NCBI RefSeq assembly: GCF_038051995.1
Contig: NZ_CP150290.1
Span: 228,501-292,500 of the forward strand
Reading direction: 5' to 3'
DNA: 64,000 bases
DNA from: Paenibacillus sp. FSL H8-0537
GTDB taxonomy: Bacteria; Bacillota; Bacilli; Paenibacillales; Paenibacillaceae
The position numbers and the translations under genes are program-made. Position 1 is the first letter of the stretch; each line of letters starts with the position of its first letter. Positions 43,937-52,082 of this stretch are shown piece by piece. The notes beneath the pieces are model-generated. The model did not search any database. It had not been told where the DNA came from and worked only from the letters and a program-made list of their open reading frames with translations.

Positions 43937-45609
43937 TGATCCGATTCACGAGAGAGGGAAACAACAACACGATGAGACGCAGCTGGATTTGGGGAATTAG
44001 TTTATTGGTTGTTATTATAGCCGCGCTGGCTTTGCCGACGCTGAAGTCAGATAAGGCGCAAACCTCCTCTAATGGCGGGAGCACAGGCTTTCATCTAGAG
44101 GTGGAGGGCAATCCAGTGGCGAGCGCCGCCGCAGCGACAAGCAGTGCGGATGCCGCTTCTATTAATGTAGTGGATTACGGTGCAGTAGGGGACGGCAAAA
44201 AGGATGATTGGAGCGCGATTTCCAAAGCGATTGCCAAGGCAAAGGCGCTGCGGGATAAGGGCCGGCAAGTAACGCTGCTTTTCCCGGAGCTAACGGAATA
44301 CCGCTCCTCTAAAGCAATTGTGATTCCAGCGAATATTTCGGTGGATCAGCGAGCACCGCTCATATATACCGGAACAGCCTATGAGCCTTTTCTGACGCTG
44401 GGCGAGGACAGTACAGTGACGGGAGCTGAATACAGCGGCCTTAATGTACGGCGAGGCAAGCTGGCGGATTGGTCCAAGGACAAGTCGCGTAAGGCGATCG
44501 GCATTCGGATTATTAATGCCAACAATTCGGGTATTCACATTCAGCGTGCCGAAAACTTCACCGTAGGCGTAGAGACGATTGGGATTGGTACAGGCTTTGC
44601 CTACAATGACATTCGGCTTGGCAAGCTTACCTCCAACCAAATCGGCCTAAAGGTAACCAACAAGCGAAACAAAGCCAAAGTATCGGGCTGGAACAATGAA
44701 AATTTGTATACGGGCGGCAACTTTGCGGTGTGGAGCGGCAACAATACGTCGCAGAGCCGATACGGCATTGTGATTACGACGGAGGACGGCTCCTACACGA
44801 ATAATAACAACAATGTATTCGTAAAGCCTAGCTTTGAGCTGAACCAGCGCAATACGACAGGCTCTGCCGAGAGCGTTCCAATTGTCATTGAGCATGGACT
44901 GAACAATACATTTGATTATGTTCGCAATGAGACGAATGGCGTTTATATGGCCCGGTTGAAAAATAAAAGCAACAACAACACCTTTAATGTCAGCTACGGC
45001 GACGCCAAGCTGGATGACCAATCGGAGTTCGGTAATCAAATTGTGTCGACGCAGGAATCGAGCTTTTTTGACCAGTTCACGCTGCGCGAATCATTTAATT
45101 TGTCGGAGCGCTGGAGCAAGTCGAATAAAGATGCCTCGCTTGACGGCATGTCCTTCTTGAGCAATAAGGGCGGCGAGCCTACGGCGACGAATAATTTTGC
45201 CTGCATCAGCAGCAGCAAAGGCTTTGTTACTTTTGCAAATGGCTGTGTCGCTGTAGGGGCAATGGTCGATGTCTCGGTCGTTAAGCAGTTCGTTATTAAG
45301 CGGGCGGCGCAGGATGAGCTGGGTGGACGGGTCATTGTTCGCGGCTATGACAAAAATGGCAAGCAGCTCAGCAGCTCGGGCAATTGGCTGCGCGGCATGA
45401 GCAACAACAGCTTTTATTTTGCCGATACGTACGGCGGTGTTTATATGTCGGCACGCGATATGTCGGACCCGATCTACTTCGACGTGTTGGACAACGTGAA
45501 AAAGATTTGGGTCGGCGTTACGGCTGGCAGCGGCAAGGCGGTTATTAATTCGTTTGGCATCTTTACGAAATCCGTCCATTACCCTGCGGTTTATAGCGGG
45601 GTATCGTAG
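43936..45609 (+). CDS. Membrane-anchored or secreted right-handed beta-helix protein (pectate-lyase superfamily)
   Basis: 557 residues. One N-terminal hydrophobic segment (WIWGISLLVVIIAALALP), a Ser/Ala-rich linker, then a Pectate_lyase_3-type start (INVVDYGAVGDGKKDDWSAISKAI, about 75-98) and beta-helix coils. The C-terminal 150 residues look like an appended beta-sandwich. Catalytic residues could not be assigned. It may be a lyase, hydrolase or epimerase acting on the uronic-acid-containing polymer; AlgG of alginate systems has the same fold. ATG 43936 overlaps the previous stop; ATG 43972 is an alternative. Confidence 0.78.
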   Translation: MIRFTREGNNNTMRRSWIWGISLLVVIIAALALPTLKSDKAQTSSNGGSTGFHLEVEGNPVASAAAATSSADAASINVVDYGAVGDGKKDDWSAISKAIAKAKALRDKGRQVTLLFPELTEYRSSKAIVIPANISVDQRAPLIYTGTAYEPFLTLGEDSTVTGAEYSGLNVRRGKLADWSKDKSRKAIGIRIINANNSGIHIQRAENFTVGVETIGIGTGFAYNDIRLGKLTSNQIGLKVTNKRNKAKVSGWNNENLYTGGNFAVWSGNNTSQSRYGIVITTEDGSYTNNNNNVFVKPSFELNQRNTTGSAESVPIVIEHGLNNTFDYVRNETNGVYMARLKNKSNNNTFNVSYGDAKLDDQSEFGNQIVSTQESSFFDQFTLRESFNLSERWSKSNKDASLDGMSFLSNKGGEPTATNNFACISSSKGFVTFANGCVAVGAMVDVSVVKQFVIKRAAQDELGGRVIVRGYDKNGKQLSSSGNWLRGMSNNSFYFADTYGGVYMSARDMSDPIYFDVLDNVKKIWVGVTAGSGKAVINSFGIFTKSVHYPAVYSGVS

Positions 45610-45960
45610 AGCTTTGCTTGGTGAAGAGAGGGCTGCGTTGCGCTGCGCGGAAAGGTTCGGGGTTCGTGTGTGGATGCGGTCGTAGTTACTCGGTAGAAGG
45701 TTGTTTGGTCGAAGCATAGTGGCAGCGGACTGAGATGCCGCTATTGTAAGAGATACAAAAAGAATGGGCAGTTATGCGGACAGGAAAGACGCTATTCCCT
45801 TCAAAACCCCGTAAAATGAGGGGTAAATGGACAAATAGCGGCTCTGCTGTCCGGCTAGCGGCTAAAAGGCGGCATTTTGCCGAAATAACGGCACTGGTGT
45901 CCGTGTCCGCCAGCATATTATTTTTTAAAAGTATCTACGCAGTGGAAGTTGATAATGGGG
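45610..45960. repeat. Hairpin-rich intergenic region, second repeat type
   Basis: No convincing gene. An imperfect 20-bp inverted pair, CGGACAGGAAAGACGCTATT (45778-45797) and AATAGCGGCTCTGCTGTCCG (45834-45853), encloses ACCCCGTAAAATGAGGGGT. CGGCATTTTGCCG follows at about 45871-45883, and further CGGAC/GTCCG pieces lie at 45726 and 45899. It resembles a degenerate palindromic intergenic repeat distinct from the 98-bp family, and splits the beta-helix gene from the acetylation genes. Confidence 0.6.
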
Positions 45961-45970
45961 TGTGGGAATC

Positions 45971-47017
45971 ATGAGGTACAAACTTGCGGGTAAAGCGCTG
46001 CTGGCCTTGCTCGTGGCGCTGGTTGCCTGGGAAGGCATTTTGGAGGTTACAACGATTCGTACGACAGGCTTCCAGCAGCATCCTGAACTGGGGCGCATCT
46101 TGAACCCGGGGCTTTATGTGAACGGGCAGGAAGGCTACGGCATCACTAAAATTTATGCGGAAGGCGCCATCGCGCAGCCTTTTCCCGATCCGAATGAGAC
46201 GGCCGCTGCCCGCAAGGCAGAGTACCGGATATTATTTTTGGGCGATTCCTATACGGAAGCGCTTCAAGTTGGCGATCAAGTGAAGTTTTTTCGCCAAGTC
46301 CAGACACGGATGCCTGAGCTGGATTCACGCAAGGTCATGACCTATGATGCTGGACGCAGCTCCGCCTCACCCGCACATTATGCCTATTTGGCTGACTTCT
46401 ACAAGAAGCGCGTCGATCCCGACGCCGTTGTCATCCAGATTAATGAGAATGATCTCAAGGATCTGTACGGTGAAAATGCCAGCTACTATGCCACGAAAGA
46501 CGGGGACTCGTACAAGCTTGTTTTTAATGAAGACTTTATTAGCCGCAATGCCGTTGCAGCAAAGCTTCAAGCCTTCTATGGTTTATTGCGGTTGTCTGTT
46601 GTTCGTGTTGGCTCTGATCATTTGCAAAAGCTGCTGGAGAAGGATGAAGCTGCGCCAGAGGATACCAAGAGCCCAGACTTCACACCTCAAGCGGGAGATG
46701 AACAGCTGGTCAACTGGATATTCGGTATTTTGAAGGAAAAATATCCGAAGCTTGTTTTTGTCTTTTTACCCCAAATCGACTTTCAGTCGCTAGATGGCGA
46801 GCAGCAGCCTGGTTATTTTGAAGAATTGGCCGAGCGCACAGCCAAAGAGCAGGGAATTCCAATGCTGAATATGAGACGGGATTTTGTGAATGCCTATCAG
46901 GATACGGGGCTGCCAGCCTATGGTTTCTCCAACACTACATATGGAACTGGGCATATGAACAGCTCGGGGCATGATTTAGTGAGCAAAGCAGTAGCGAAAT
47001 ATTTCGAAGGAAGATGA
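45971..47017 (+). CDS. SGNH-hydrolase-like protein paired with an MBOAT (AlgJ/DltD-like role)
   Basis: 348 residues. One N-terminal membrane helix (ALLALLVALVAWEGILEV), then an extracytoplasmic SGNH domain with the nucleophile motif ILFLGDSYTEAL (about 78-89), an Asn-containing VIQINENDLKDLY, and GHMNSSGHDLVS near the C-terminus. The usual DxH dyad reads TGH here, so the Asp is not evident. It lies directly before the MBOAT gene, the arrangement of AlgJ-AlgI-type polysaccharide O-acetylation pairs. ATG 45971 is spaced 8 bases from GGGGTG; GTG 45962 is possible. Confidence 0.8.
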   Translation: MRYKLAGKALLALLVALVAWEGILEVTTIRTTGFQQHPELGRILNPGLYVNGQEGYGITKIYAEGAIAQPFPDPNETAAARKAEYRILFLGDSYTEALQVGDQVKFFRQVQTRMPELDSRKVMTYDAGRSSASPAHYAYLADFYKKRVDPDAVVIQINENDLKDLYGENASYYATKDGDSYKLVFNEDFISRNAVAAKLQAFYGLLRLSVVRVGSDHLQKLLEKDEAAPEDTKSPDFTPQAGDEQLVNWIFGILKEKYPKLVFVFLPQIDFQSLDGEQQPGYFEELAERTAKEQGIPMLNMRRDFVNAYQDTGLPAYGFSNTTYGTGHMNSSGHDLVSKAVAKYFEGR

Positions 47018-47021
47018 GAAA

Positions 47022-48419
47022 ATGATATTTTCAAGCTGGGAGTATCTGCTGTTTTTTGCCGTAATGCTTATCCTGTTATCTACTATTAAAATACATGCGC
47101 TGAAAAAAGCGGTTTTGCTGATCGGCAGCTATTATTTTTACAGCGTATGGGATTACCGTTTCGTCCTGCTCGTGCTGGTGATGACGCTTATTAACCATGT
47201 GAGTGCCGTGTCGATTGACCGGGCTGCAGAGGCTGCGGTGCGTAAGCGCTGGCTTATATTCAGCGTCATTGCCAATCTCGCAATTCTTGGCTTCTTCAAA
47301 TATTTTAATTTTTTCATAGATTCGGCAAATGGCTTGCTGGATCAGTTTGGCATGACGTTTCCGCTGCTGTCAATCGTGCTGCCTGTGGGGATCTCGTTTA
47401 TTACGTTCGAGGTGATGAGCTACACGATCGATGTGTACAAGCGCGACATCAAGCCTTCGTCCATTTGGGACTTTTCGCTGTTAATCGTGTTTTTTCCGCA
47501 TTTGATCGCAGGGCCGATTCTCAAACCGCGGCATTTTCTGCCGCAAATGGCCCGTGACATCGTCATCAAGCGCAGCAACCTGATTGAAGGCGGACAAATA
47601 TTCATCTTTGGTCTGGTCAAAAAGATTATTATCGCCGATCATATGGCGATGTTTGTCGATCCGGTATTTGCAAGTCCCGGCGAATATTCGCCACTTACCG
47701 TATGGCTCGCAGTTATTGCGTATGCGGTGCAAATCTATTGTGATTTTTCTGGCTACTCCGATATGGCGATCGGTTCGGCAAAATGCATGGGCATCGACAT
47801 TCCGCGCAACTTCAATATGCCGTACCTGTCCCGCAGTGTCACAGAATTTTGGCGGCGCTGGCATATTTCGCTGTCGTCTTGGCTCCGAGAATATTTGTAT
47901 TTCTCTCTTGGCGGCAATCGCAAAGGGCCTATTCGTGCCAATATCAATCTCATCCTCGTAATGCTGCTTGGCGGCCTATGGCATGGAGCAAGCTGGAATT
48001 TCGTATTATGGGGGCTGCTGCATGGGCTTGCCCTCGTCATTCATAAGCTTTATTTCAACCATGTGCTTAAAAAACAGGAAATCAACCACTGGTTATACCG
48101 AACCGCTGCGTGGGCGCTTACGTTTGTATTTGTCTGCGTCACCTGGGTATTTTTCCGCTCGCAAAGCTTTGAGCATTCCTTATTGGTGCTGCGCAAAATG
48201 TTCCTCATCGACACCGGCGGCCTGATGTGGTTCTATCCTTACTTGGGCTTCGTGCTTGTGCTTGTTTTGGCCGGCCATATGGTGGGCGTAAGGCTCAAGA
48301 CGTATCCAAGCGTCAATCTGACGACCTTTAGGGGATTGTTTATTTTATTTTTCGTGCTGCTCGCACTCCTATTGCTTATGCCTACAGCCTCCACACCATT
48401 TATTTATTTTCAGTTTTAA
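47022..48419 (+). CDS. MBOAT-family O-acyltransferase (AlgI/DltB-like)
   Basis: 465 residues with about 11-12 helices. Family signatures are GISFITFEVMSYTIDVYK, FFPHLIAGPILKP, YCDFSGYSDMAIG and FNMPYLSRSVTEFWRRWHISLSSW. The catalytic histidine is about H321 in GGLWHGASW, with a second at about H334 in LLHG. It moves an acyl group, usually acetyl, across the membrane to an extracellular acceptor. With the SGNH protein before it, it should O-acetylate the locus polysaccharide. Confidence 0.94.
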   Translation: MIFSSWEYLLFFAVMLILLSTIKIHALKKAVLLIGSYYFYSVWDYRFVLLVLVMTLINHVSAVSIDRAAEAAVRKRWLIFSVIANLAILGFFKYFNFFIDSANGLLDQFGMTFPLLSIVLPVGISFITFEVMSYTIDVYKRDIKPSSIWDFSLLIVFFPHLIAGPILKPRHFLPQMARDIVIKRSNLIEGGQIFIFGLVKKIIIADHMAMFVDPVFASPGEYSPLTVWLAVIAYAVQIYCDFSGYSDMAIGSAKCMGIDIPRNFNMPYLSRSVTEFWRRWHISLSSWLREYLYFSLGGNRKGPIRANINLILVMLLGGLWHGASWNFVLWGLLHGLALVIHKLYFNHVLKKQEINHWLYRTAAWALTFVFVCVTWVFFRSQSFEHSLLVLRKMFLIDTGGLMWFYPYLGFVLVLVLAGHMVGVRLKTYPSVNLTTFRGLFILFFVLLALLLLMPTASTPFIYFQF

Positions 48420-48431
48420 GGGGGACGAGGC

Positions 48432-49052
48432 GTGAATCGGCAATGGAGTCGAAGGAAACGTATCACCTTGTGGACGCTGGGCATGCTGCTCGTTCTGCTG
48501 GCGGTTGCTGTATGGCGCGCCGGGTACTTTTTGGCGGTTGCGTCGAACGCTTCCGCCTCGCAGGCGATTATTGTATTGAGCGGCGAGGAGGGGCGGCTGG
48601 CGAAGGGGCTGGAAATTTATCAGCAATATGAAGCGGAAGCACTCATTATTTCCAACGCAAACGACCATTATATTCAAGAGGAGCTTCGCCTTGCTGTTTT
48701 GCCACCAAGCGGGGTTTATTTGGAGACGCAGGCGCGAAGCACGAAAGAAAATGCGGCTTACGTAAGGACGCTTATGGATCAGCATGGGCTCCGCTCCGCT
48801 ATCGTGGTCACTTCTGATTTTCATATGCGCCGGGCGAGATATCTTTTTGGGCAAACGTTTGAGGATGGGGATTTCCGGCTCACCTACGCCAGTTACGAAA
48901 GCCCGCAGTTTAACGCTGCCAAATGGTGGAGCAGTAAAACTAGCCTGATGATTACCGGAAATGAATATATCAAGCTGGGCGGAAATTGGCTCGGTATCGA
49001 TGGGAAGGAGGCCAAACGCCTGCTTAAACGCTTGAATAAAGCTGTATTCTGA
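48432..49052 (+). CDS. DUF218 (YdcF/SanA-like) membrane-anchored protein
   Basis: 206 residues. One N-terminal helix (LWTLGMLLVLLAVAVWRAGYFL) is followed by the DUF218 Rossmann-like domain: SQAIIVLSGEEGRLAKGLEIYQ, ETQARSTKENAAY and the IVVTSDFHMRRARYLF core. The domain is frequent beside cell-envelope and polysaccharide genes, but its reaction is not settled. The GTG start has GGGGACGAGG upstream and follows the MBOAT gene by 12 bases, so it belongs to the same unit. Confidence 0.85.
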   Translation: MNRQWSRRKRITLWTLGMLLVLLAVAVWRAGYFLAVASNASASQAIIVLSGEEGRLAKGLEIYQQYEAEALIISNANDHYIQEELRLAVLPPSGVYLETQARSTKENAAYVRTLMDQHGLRSAIVVTSDFHMRRARYLFGQTFEDGDFRLTYASYESPQFNAAKWWSSKTSLMITGNEYIKLGGNWLGIDGKEAKRLLKRLNKAVF

Positions 49053-49103
49053 ATGGGATAACGACAGCTGCAGCCAGAATGATTTTACAATGGGGGTTTT
49101 GTG

Positions 49104-50483
49104 ATGAAAAAGATGTGGGTGGCCCTTGCGCTGCTTGTGCTTGCGATAGGGAGCTATCTGGCATTTGGCCAAACGAAGCAGCAAGGTGCCTCTCCGGAAG
49201 CGTCTCCAGTAAAGCCTGCGGAAAAAATCAGCTTGTCCTTCTGGACATATTATGGCGGCTGGGAGGATACCATCAAGGCATTTAACGACCTGCATCCAGA
49301 GGTTGCAATTAAGGTGACAGAGGTTACCTACGCTGATCAGGTTGAAAAATATACCGAAGCGCTTGCCTCAGGCAGCGTTCCAGATATCATTATGCTCGAT
49401 AGCGCCGCCTTTCCGAACTTTGGGGACAGCGACAAGCTGGAAAATTTGCTCGACGCTCCTTACAATGCTGGCGCATATAAGGCTGGCTTCAGCCAGTCGC
49501 TGTGGGACAGCAACCTTTCCTTCGACGGAAAGCGCCTTATCGGCTGGCCGCTCTCCTCATCGCCAAAGGTGACCTACTATCGTGAGGATATTTTGAGGAA
49601 ATACGGCTTCCCTACCGATCCGGAAAAGCTGGCGACGTATATGGATGATCCAGATAACTGGGTCAAGATGAACAACACGCTGCAAAAAAAGGGCGTTCGG
49701 ATTACGCAGTGGTACGGCGAGACAATCAATCTGTTTGCCAGCGCCCAGAGGACGGGCTTGGTTAATAATAACAATCAGTTCGCTTACAATAATGATACCT
49801 TCGAGCAGGCGATTGCGCTGACGCAGCGTTTGAAGGAGCATTTGCCCGGCGTCAACATCTGGGAGGATTCAGGTGAAGAGGCTGTTCGGGATGGCAAGCT
49901 GGCTATGGTGTACCTAGGTATCTGGGGAGACTCAGTTCTGGAGCAGTGGGCACCGAAAACGGCAGGCAAGTGGCGGCAAACCCGTCTGCCGCTGAAATTG
50001 AACGGCTGGGAGAACAGTTCGGTATTTCTACTGCCTTCCGGCGGCAAGCATAAGGAGATGGCCTGGACGTTCATGAATTACGTCGTAACCGATCATGCGA
50101 AATACGGTCTTGGCAATGCGGTTCCGGCCTATGCTCCCGTGCTGGCCAAAAGCAGTCAAAAACCTGAGCCCTCAACATTTTTAGGGGGGCAAATCGTTTA
50201 TCCGCTTAATGTAGAGCTCGCGAGCAAAATGCATGAGCGCAAATACACAGCGCTGAATATTGACACGCAGAAGCTGTGGAACGAGCAGCTCGCCAAAGGC
50301 ATTGAGAAGGGTTGGAAGCCGAAGACCATCCTGGATCAGGCTGAAAAAGAAATCAATCGCAGGCTTGCTGACCTAGCAAGCAAAGTTGGTGCTACAGCAC
50401 CGGCAGCAGATGCAGCAGGCCATGCATCAACTGATGCCGCTGCAGCGTCTGAGGGAGCCTCCAGCGCGGCAGCGAAGCCTTAA
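49104..50483 (+). CDS. Family 1 extracellular solute-binding protein, orphan
   Basis: 459 residues. The N-terminal hydrophobic segment (MWVALALLVLAIGSYLAF) is a signal or anchor without a lipobox Cys, unusual for a Gram-positive binding protein. The fold is a type 1 (maltose-type) binding protein: ISLSFWTYYGGWEDTIKAFND, GSVPDIIMLDSAAFPNF, KLAMVYLGIWGDS. The tail is Ala/Ser-rich and low in complexity. No permease or ATPase is nearby. At the end of the polysaccharide locus it may bind the polymer or oligomers rather than serve import (inference). ATG 49104 follows GGGGG by 7 bases. Confidence 0.85.
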   Translation: MKKMWVALALLVLAIGSYLAFGQTKQQGASPEASPVKPAEKISLSFWTYYGGWEDTIKAFNDLHPEVAIKVTEVTYADQVEKYTEALASGSVPDIIMLDSAAFPNFGDSDKLENLLDAPYNAGAYKAGFSQSLWDSNLSFDGKRLIGWPLSSSPKVTYYREDILRKYGFPTDPEKLATYMDDPDNWVKMNNTLQKKGVRITQWYGETINLFASAQRTGLVNNNNQFAYNNDTFEQAIALTQRLKEHLPGVNIWEDSGEEAVRDGKLAMVYLGIWGDSVLEQWAPKTAGKWRQTRLPLKLNGWENSSVFLLPSGGKHKEMAWTFMNYVVTDHAKYGLGNAVPAYAPVLAKSSQKPEPSTFLGGQIVYPLNVELASKMHERKYTALNIDTQKLWNEQLAKGIEKGWKPKTILDQAEKEINRRLADLASKVGATAPAADAAGHASTDAAAASEGASSAAAKP

Positions 50484-50521
50484 AGGGTGCAAGGTGCCGC
50501 AGCTGAGCGGAAAGGCTGGAA

Positions 50522-50553
50522 TGAAAAGCCGCTGACCTCATCGGTCGGCGGCT
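50522..50553 (-). terminator. Terminator of the S8 protease gene
   Basis: AAGCCGCTGACC/GGTCGGCGGCTT, a 12-bp stem with loop TCATC. On the minus strand it overlaps the last codons and is followed by TTTTC. It also separates the converging solute-binding protein gene. Confidence 0.7.
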
Positions 50554-51671
50554 TGCAGCATGCGCATAATATCAAGCTCCCCGATGAGCCGCTGGGCTTT
50601 GCTTCCCCGCAACGGCTGGTTGGATCGCTTGAGTATCCATTTAATGTCGGCGGGCGATAAGCCCGGTTTATAGGCGAGCAGCAGCGCAATAGCGCCACTG
50701 ACATGAGAGGTTGCCATGGAGGTGCCGCTCATCTCATGGTATTTGCCGCGCAGCCATGAGGAGACGATTTTATCGCCTGGGGCGTAAATATCGATATGGG
50801 TACCGCGATTGGTGAAAGGGGCGACACGCCTAAGGCGGGTAGTAGCGCCCACCGAAATCGTTTGCGGATAACGTGCTGGATAATCAACCGAGCGTCGTTT
50901 GCCGTCGTTGCCTGATGAAGCGACTACTATAATGCCTGCGTTATATGCATTGGTAATGGCGGTAAGCAGCGCTTTGCTGCGGGTTTTCATTCCGAAGCTC
51001 ATATTGATAATATTAACCCGGTTTCTCACGCACCAGTCGATGCCGAGTATGATGTCCGAGACGAAGGCGCTGCCGTTGTGGTCGAACGCTTTCACGGGGT
51101 AGATTTGTGCGCGCGGAGCGATGCCAATCATGCCCTGCAGCTGATTGGCTGCAGCAATGGTTCCGGCAATATGGGTGCCATGTCCATTGTCATCATGGGG
51201 AAGCATGCTGCGGTTCAGCAAATTTATGCCGCGCGACAGCGACTGGCGCAGGTCGGGATGGCTGAAATCGACGCCGGTATCAATGACGCCAATTTTAATG
51301 CGATGGCCGGTAGTCATGCCCCAGGCTTGCGGAGCCTTGACATGCTGGACGCCCCAAGGAATTCCTTTTTCGGACATTGAGGATTTGGGTGTAGCGGCAT
51401 GAACGGTAATGCGTCGATCATCCTCACTCCATACCCCTGTGGAGAATCGGGCGAGGGTTTCTTCGACAGGCAGACGACAGGAAATAGCGCGTATGATGGG
51501 CAGCTGTTTGACGGTTTTAAGCGCAGTCTTGCCATCAGGCAGCTCCGACCAGTCTTTTATAAACCGCTGGTACTCGCTCTGCTGGTAAAAACGGATAATG
51601 CGCTTTGGTGTCGTCTGCTCCGAGCCTGCCATCGCGCCTTGCAACCAATGGAGAAAAACGGTAGTGTCCAA
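50538..51671 (-). CDS. Subtilisin-family (S8) serine protease without signal peptide
   Basis: 377 residues. The catalytic triad is complete: Asp about 131 in GVIDTGVD, His about 164 in DNGHGTHIAGT, Ser about 318 in MSGTSMATSHVSG; the oxyanion Asn is in ASSGNDG. Residues 1-100 look like an I9-type propeptide, but no signal peptide or membrane segment is seen. It may be intracellular or exported by another route. The TTG start follows GGGAGGGGA at 9 bases. It is transcribed opposite to the polysaccharide locus and rpoE. Confidence 0.9.
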   Translation of the reverse strand: MDTTVFLHWLQGAMAGSEQTTPKRIIRFYQQSEYQRFIKDWSELPDGKTALKTVKQLPIIRAISCRLPVEETLARFSTGVWSEDDRRITVHAATPKSSMSEKGIPWGVQHVKAPQAWGMTTGHRIKIGVIDTGVDFSHPDLRQSLSRGINLLNRSMLPHDDNGHGTHIAGTIAAANQLQGMIGIAPRAQIYPVKAFDHNGSAFVSDIILGIDWCVRNRVNIINMSFGMKTRSKALLTAITNAYNAGIIVVASSGNDGKRRSVDYPARYPQTISVGATTRLRRVAPFTNRGTHIDIYAPGDKIVSSWLRGKYHEMSGTSMATSHVSGAIALLLAYKPGLSPADIKWILKRSNQPLRGSKAQRLIGELDIMRMLQAADR

Positions 51672-51752
51672 ATTTCGCGTCCCCTCCCGACGGACGATGC
51701 TGAGCTATTGTATGATAGAGGGGAGCAAGCTGCATGAGCCACTTGCCTTTTT

Positions 51753-51761
51753 TGATATAAT
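51753..51761 (+). promoter_or_regulatory. Extended -10 promoter of the candidate small RNA
   Basis: TGATATAAT, an extended -10 with the perfect hexamer TATAAT at 51756-51761. No clear -35 is present, as is common for extended -10 promoters. Confidence 0.5.
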
Positions 51762-51767
51762 TAGGCG

Positions 51768-51903
51768 TGAAACCGTGTCAAAATGCACGGTCGCACATAG
51801 GATGATGTAAGAGTTCTATGGGGCTCTTACCTCTCCGGAACGTTAGCGGCTAGCGCGGCCCGGATGGATACAGTCAGAGCGAAGGGATTCCTTCGCTTTT
51901 TAT
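51768..51903 (+). ncRNA. Candidate structured small RNA or leader upstream of rpoE
   Basis: About 135 bases between an extended -10 promoter and an intrinsic terminator, with four hairpins in a row: ACCGTG/CACGGT (about 51772-51791), GTAAGAG/CTCTTAC (about 51806-51829), TCCGG/CCGGA (about 51833-51864) and the terminator AGCGAAGG-GATT-CCTTCGCT with T5 (51878-51901). No reading frame with a ribosome site fits. It does not match any riboswitch core I recognise. It could be a stand-alone RNA or an attenuating leader of rpoE. Confidence 0.45.
51878..51902 (+). terminator. Intrinsic terminator ending the candidate small RNA
   Basis: 8-bp stem AGCGAAGG/CCTTCGCT with a four-base loop and T5. A further perfect hairpin AGAGCGGTT-CA-AACCGCTCT follows at 51923-51942, before the rpoE promoter region. 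Confidence 0.75.
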
Positions 51904-52082
51904 CATGTTGTACAAGCTGCGGAGAGCGGTTCAAACCGCTCTAGCGCTAATAAATTCATTATCATGGTGCGAGCTTTGTGGACAAGTCCCACAATGGAAA
52001 GGCTGACGCTTGCTTTTTTGAAAGAAATAGGTTTTACTATAGTTTGATAATGAATGAAGATGGCAAGAGAGGATGTGTCCAT

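Noticed and set aside
45774..45974. 66-codon frame before the SGNH gene
   Set aside because: It is made of the inverted-repeat arms, has no proper ribosome site and overlaps the start of the next gene.
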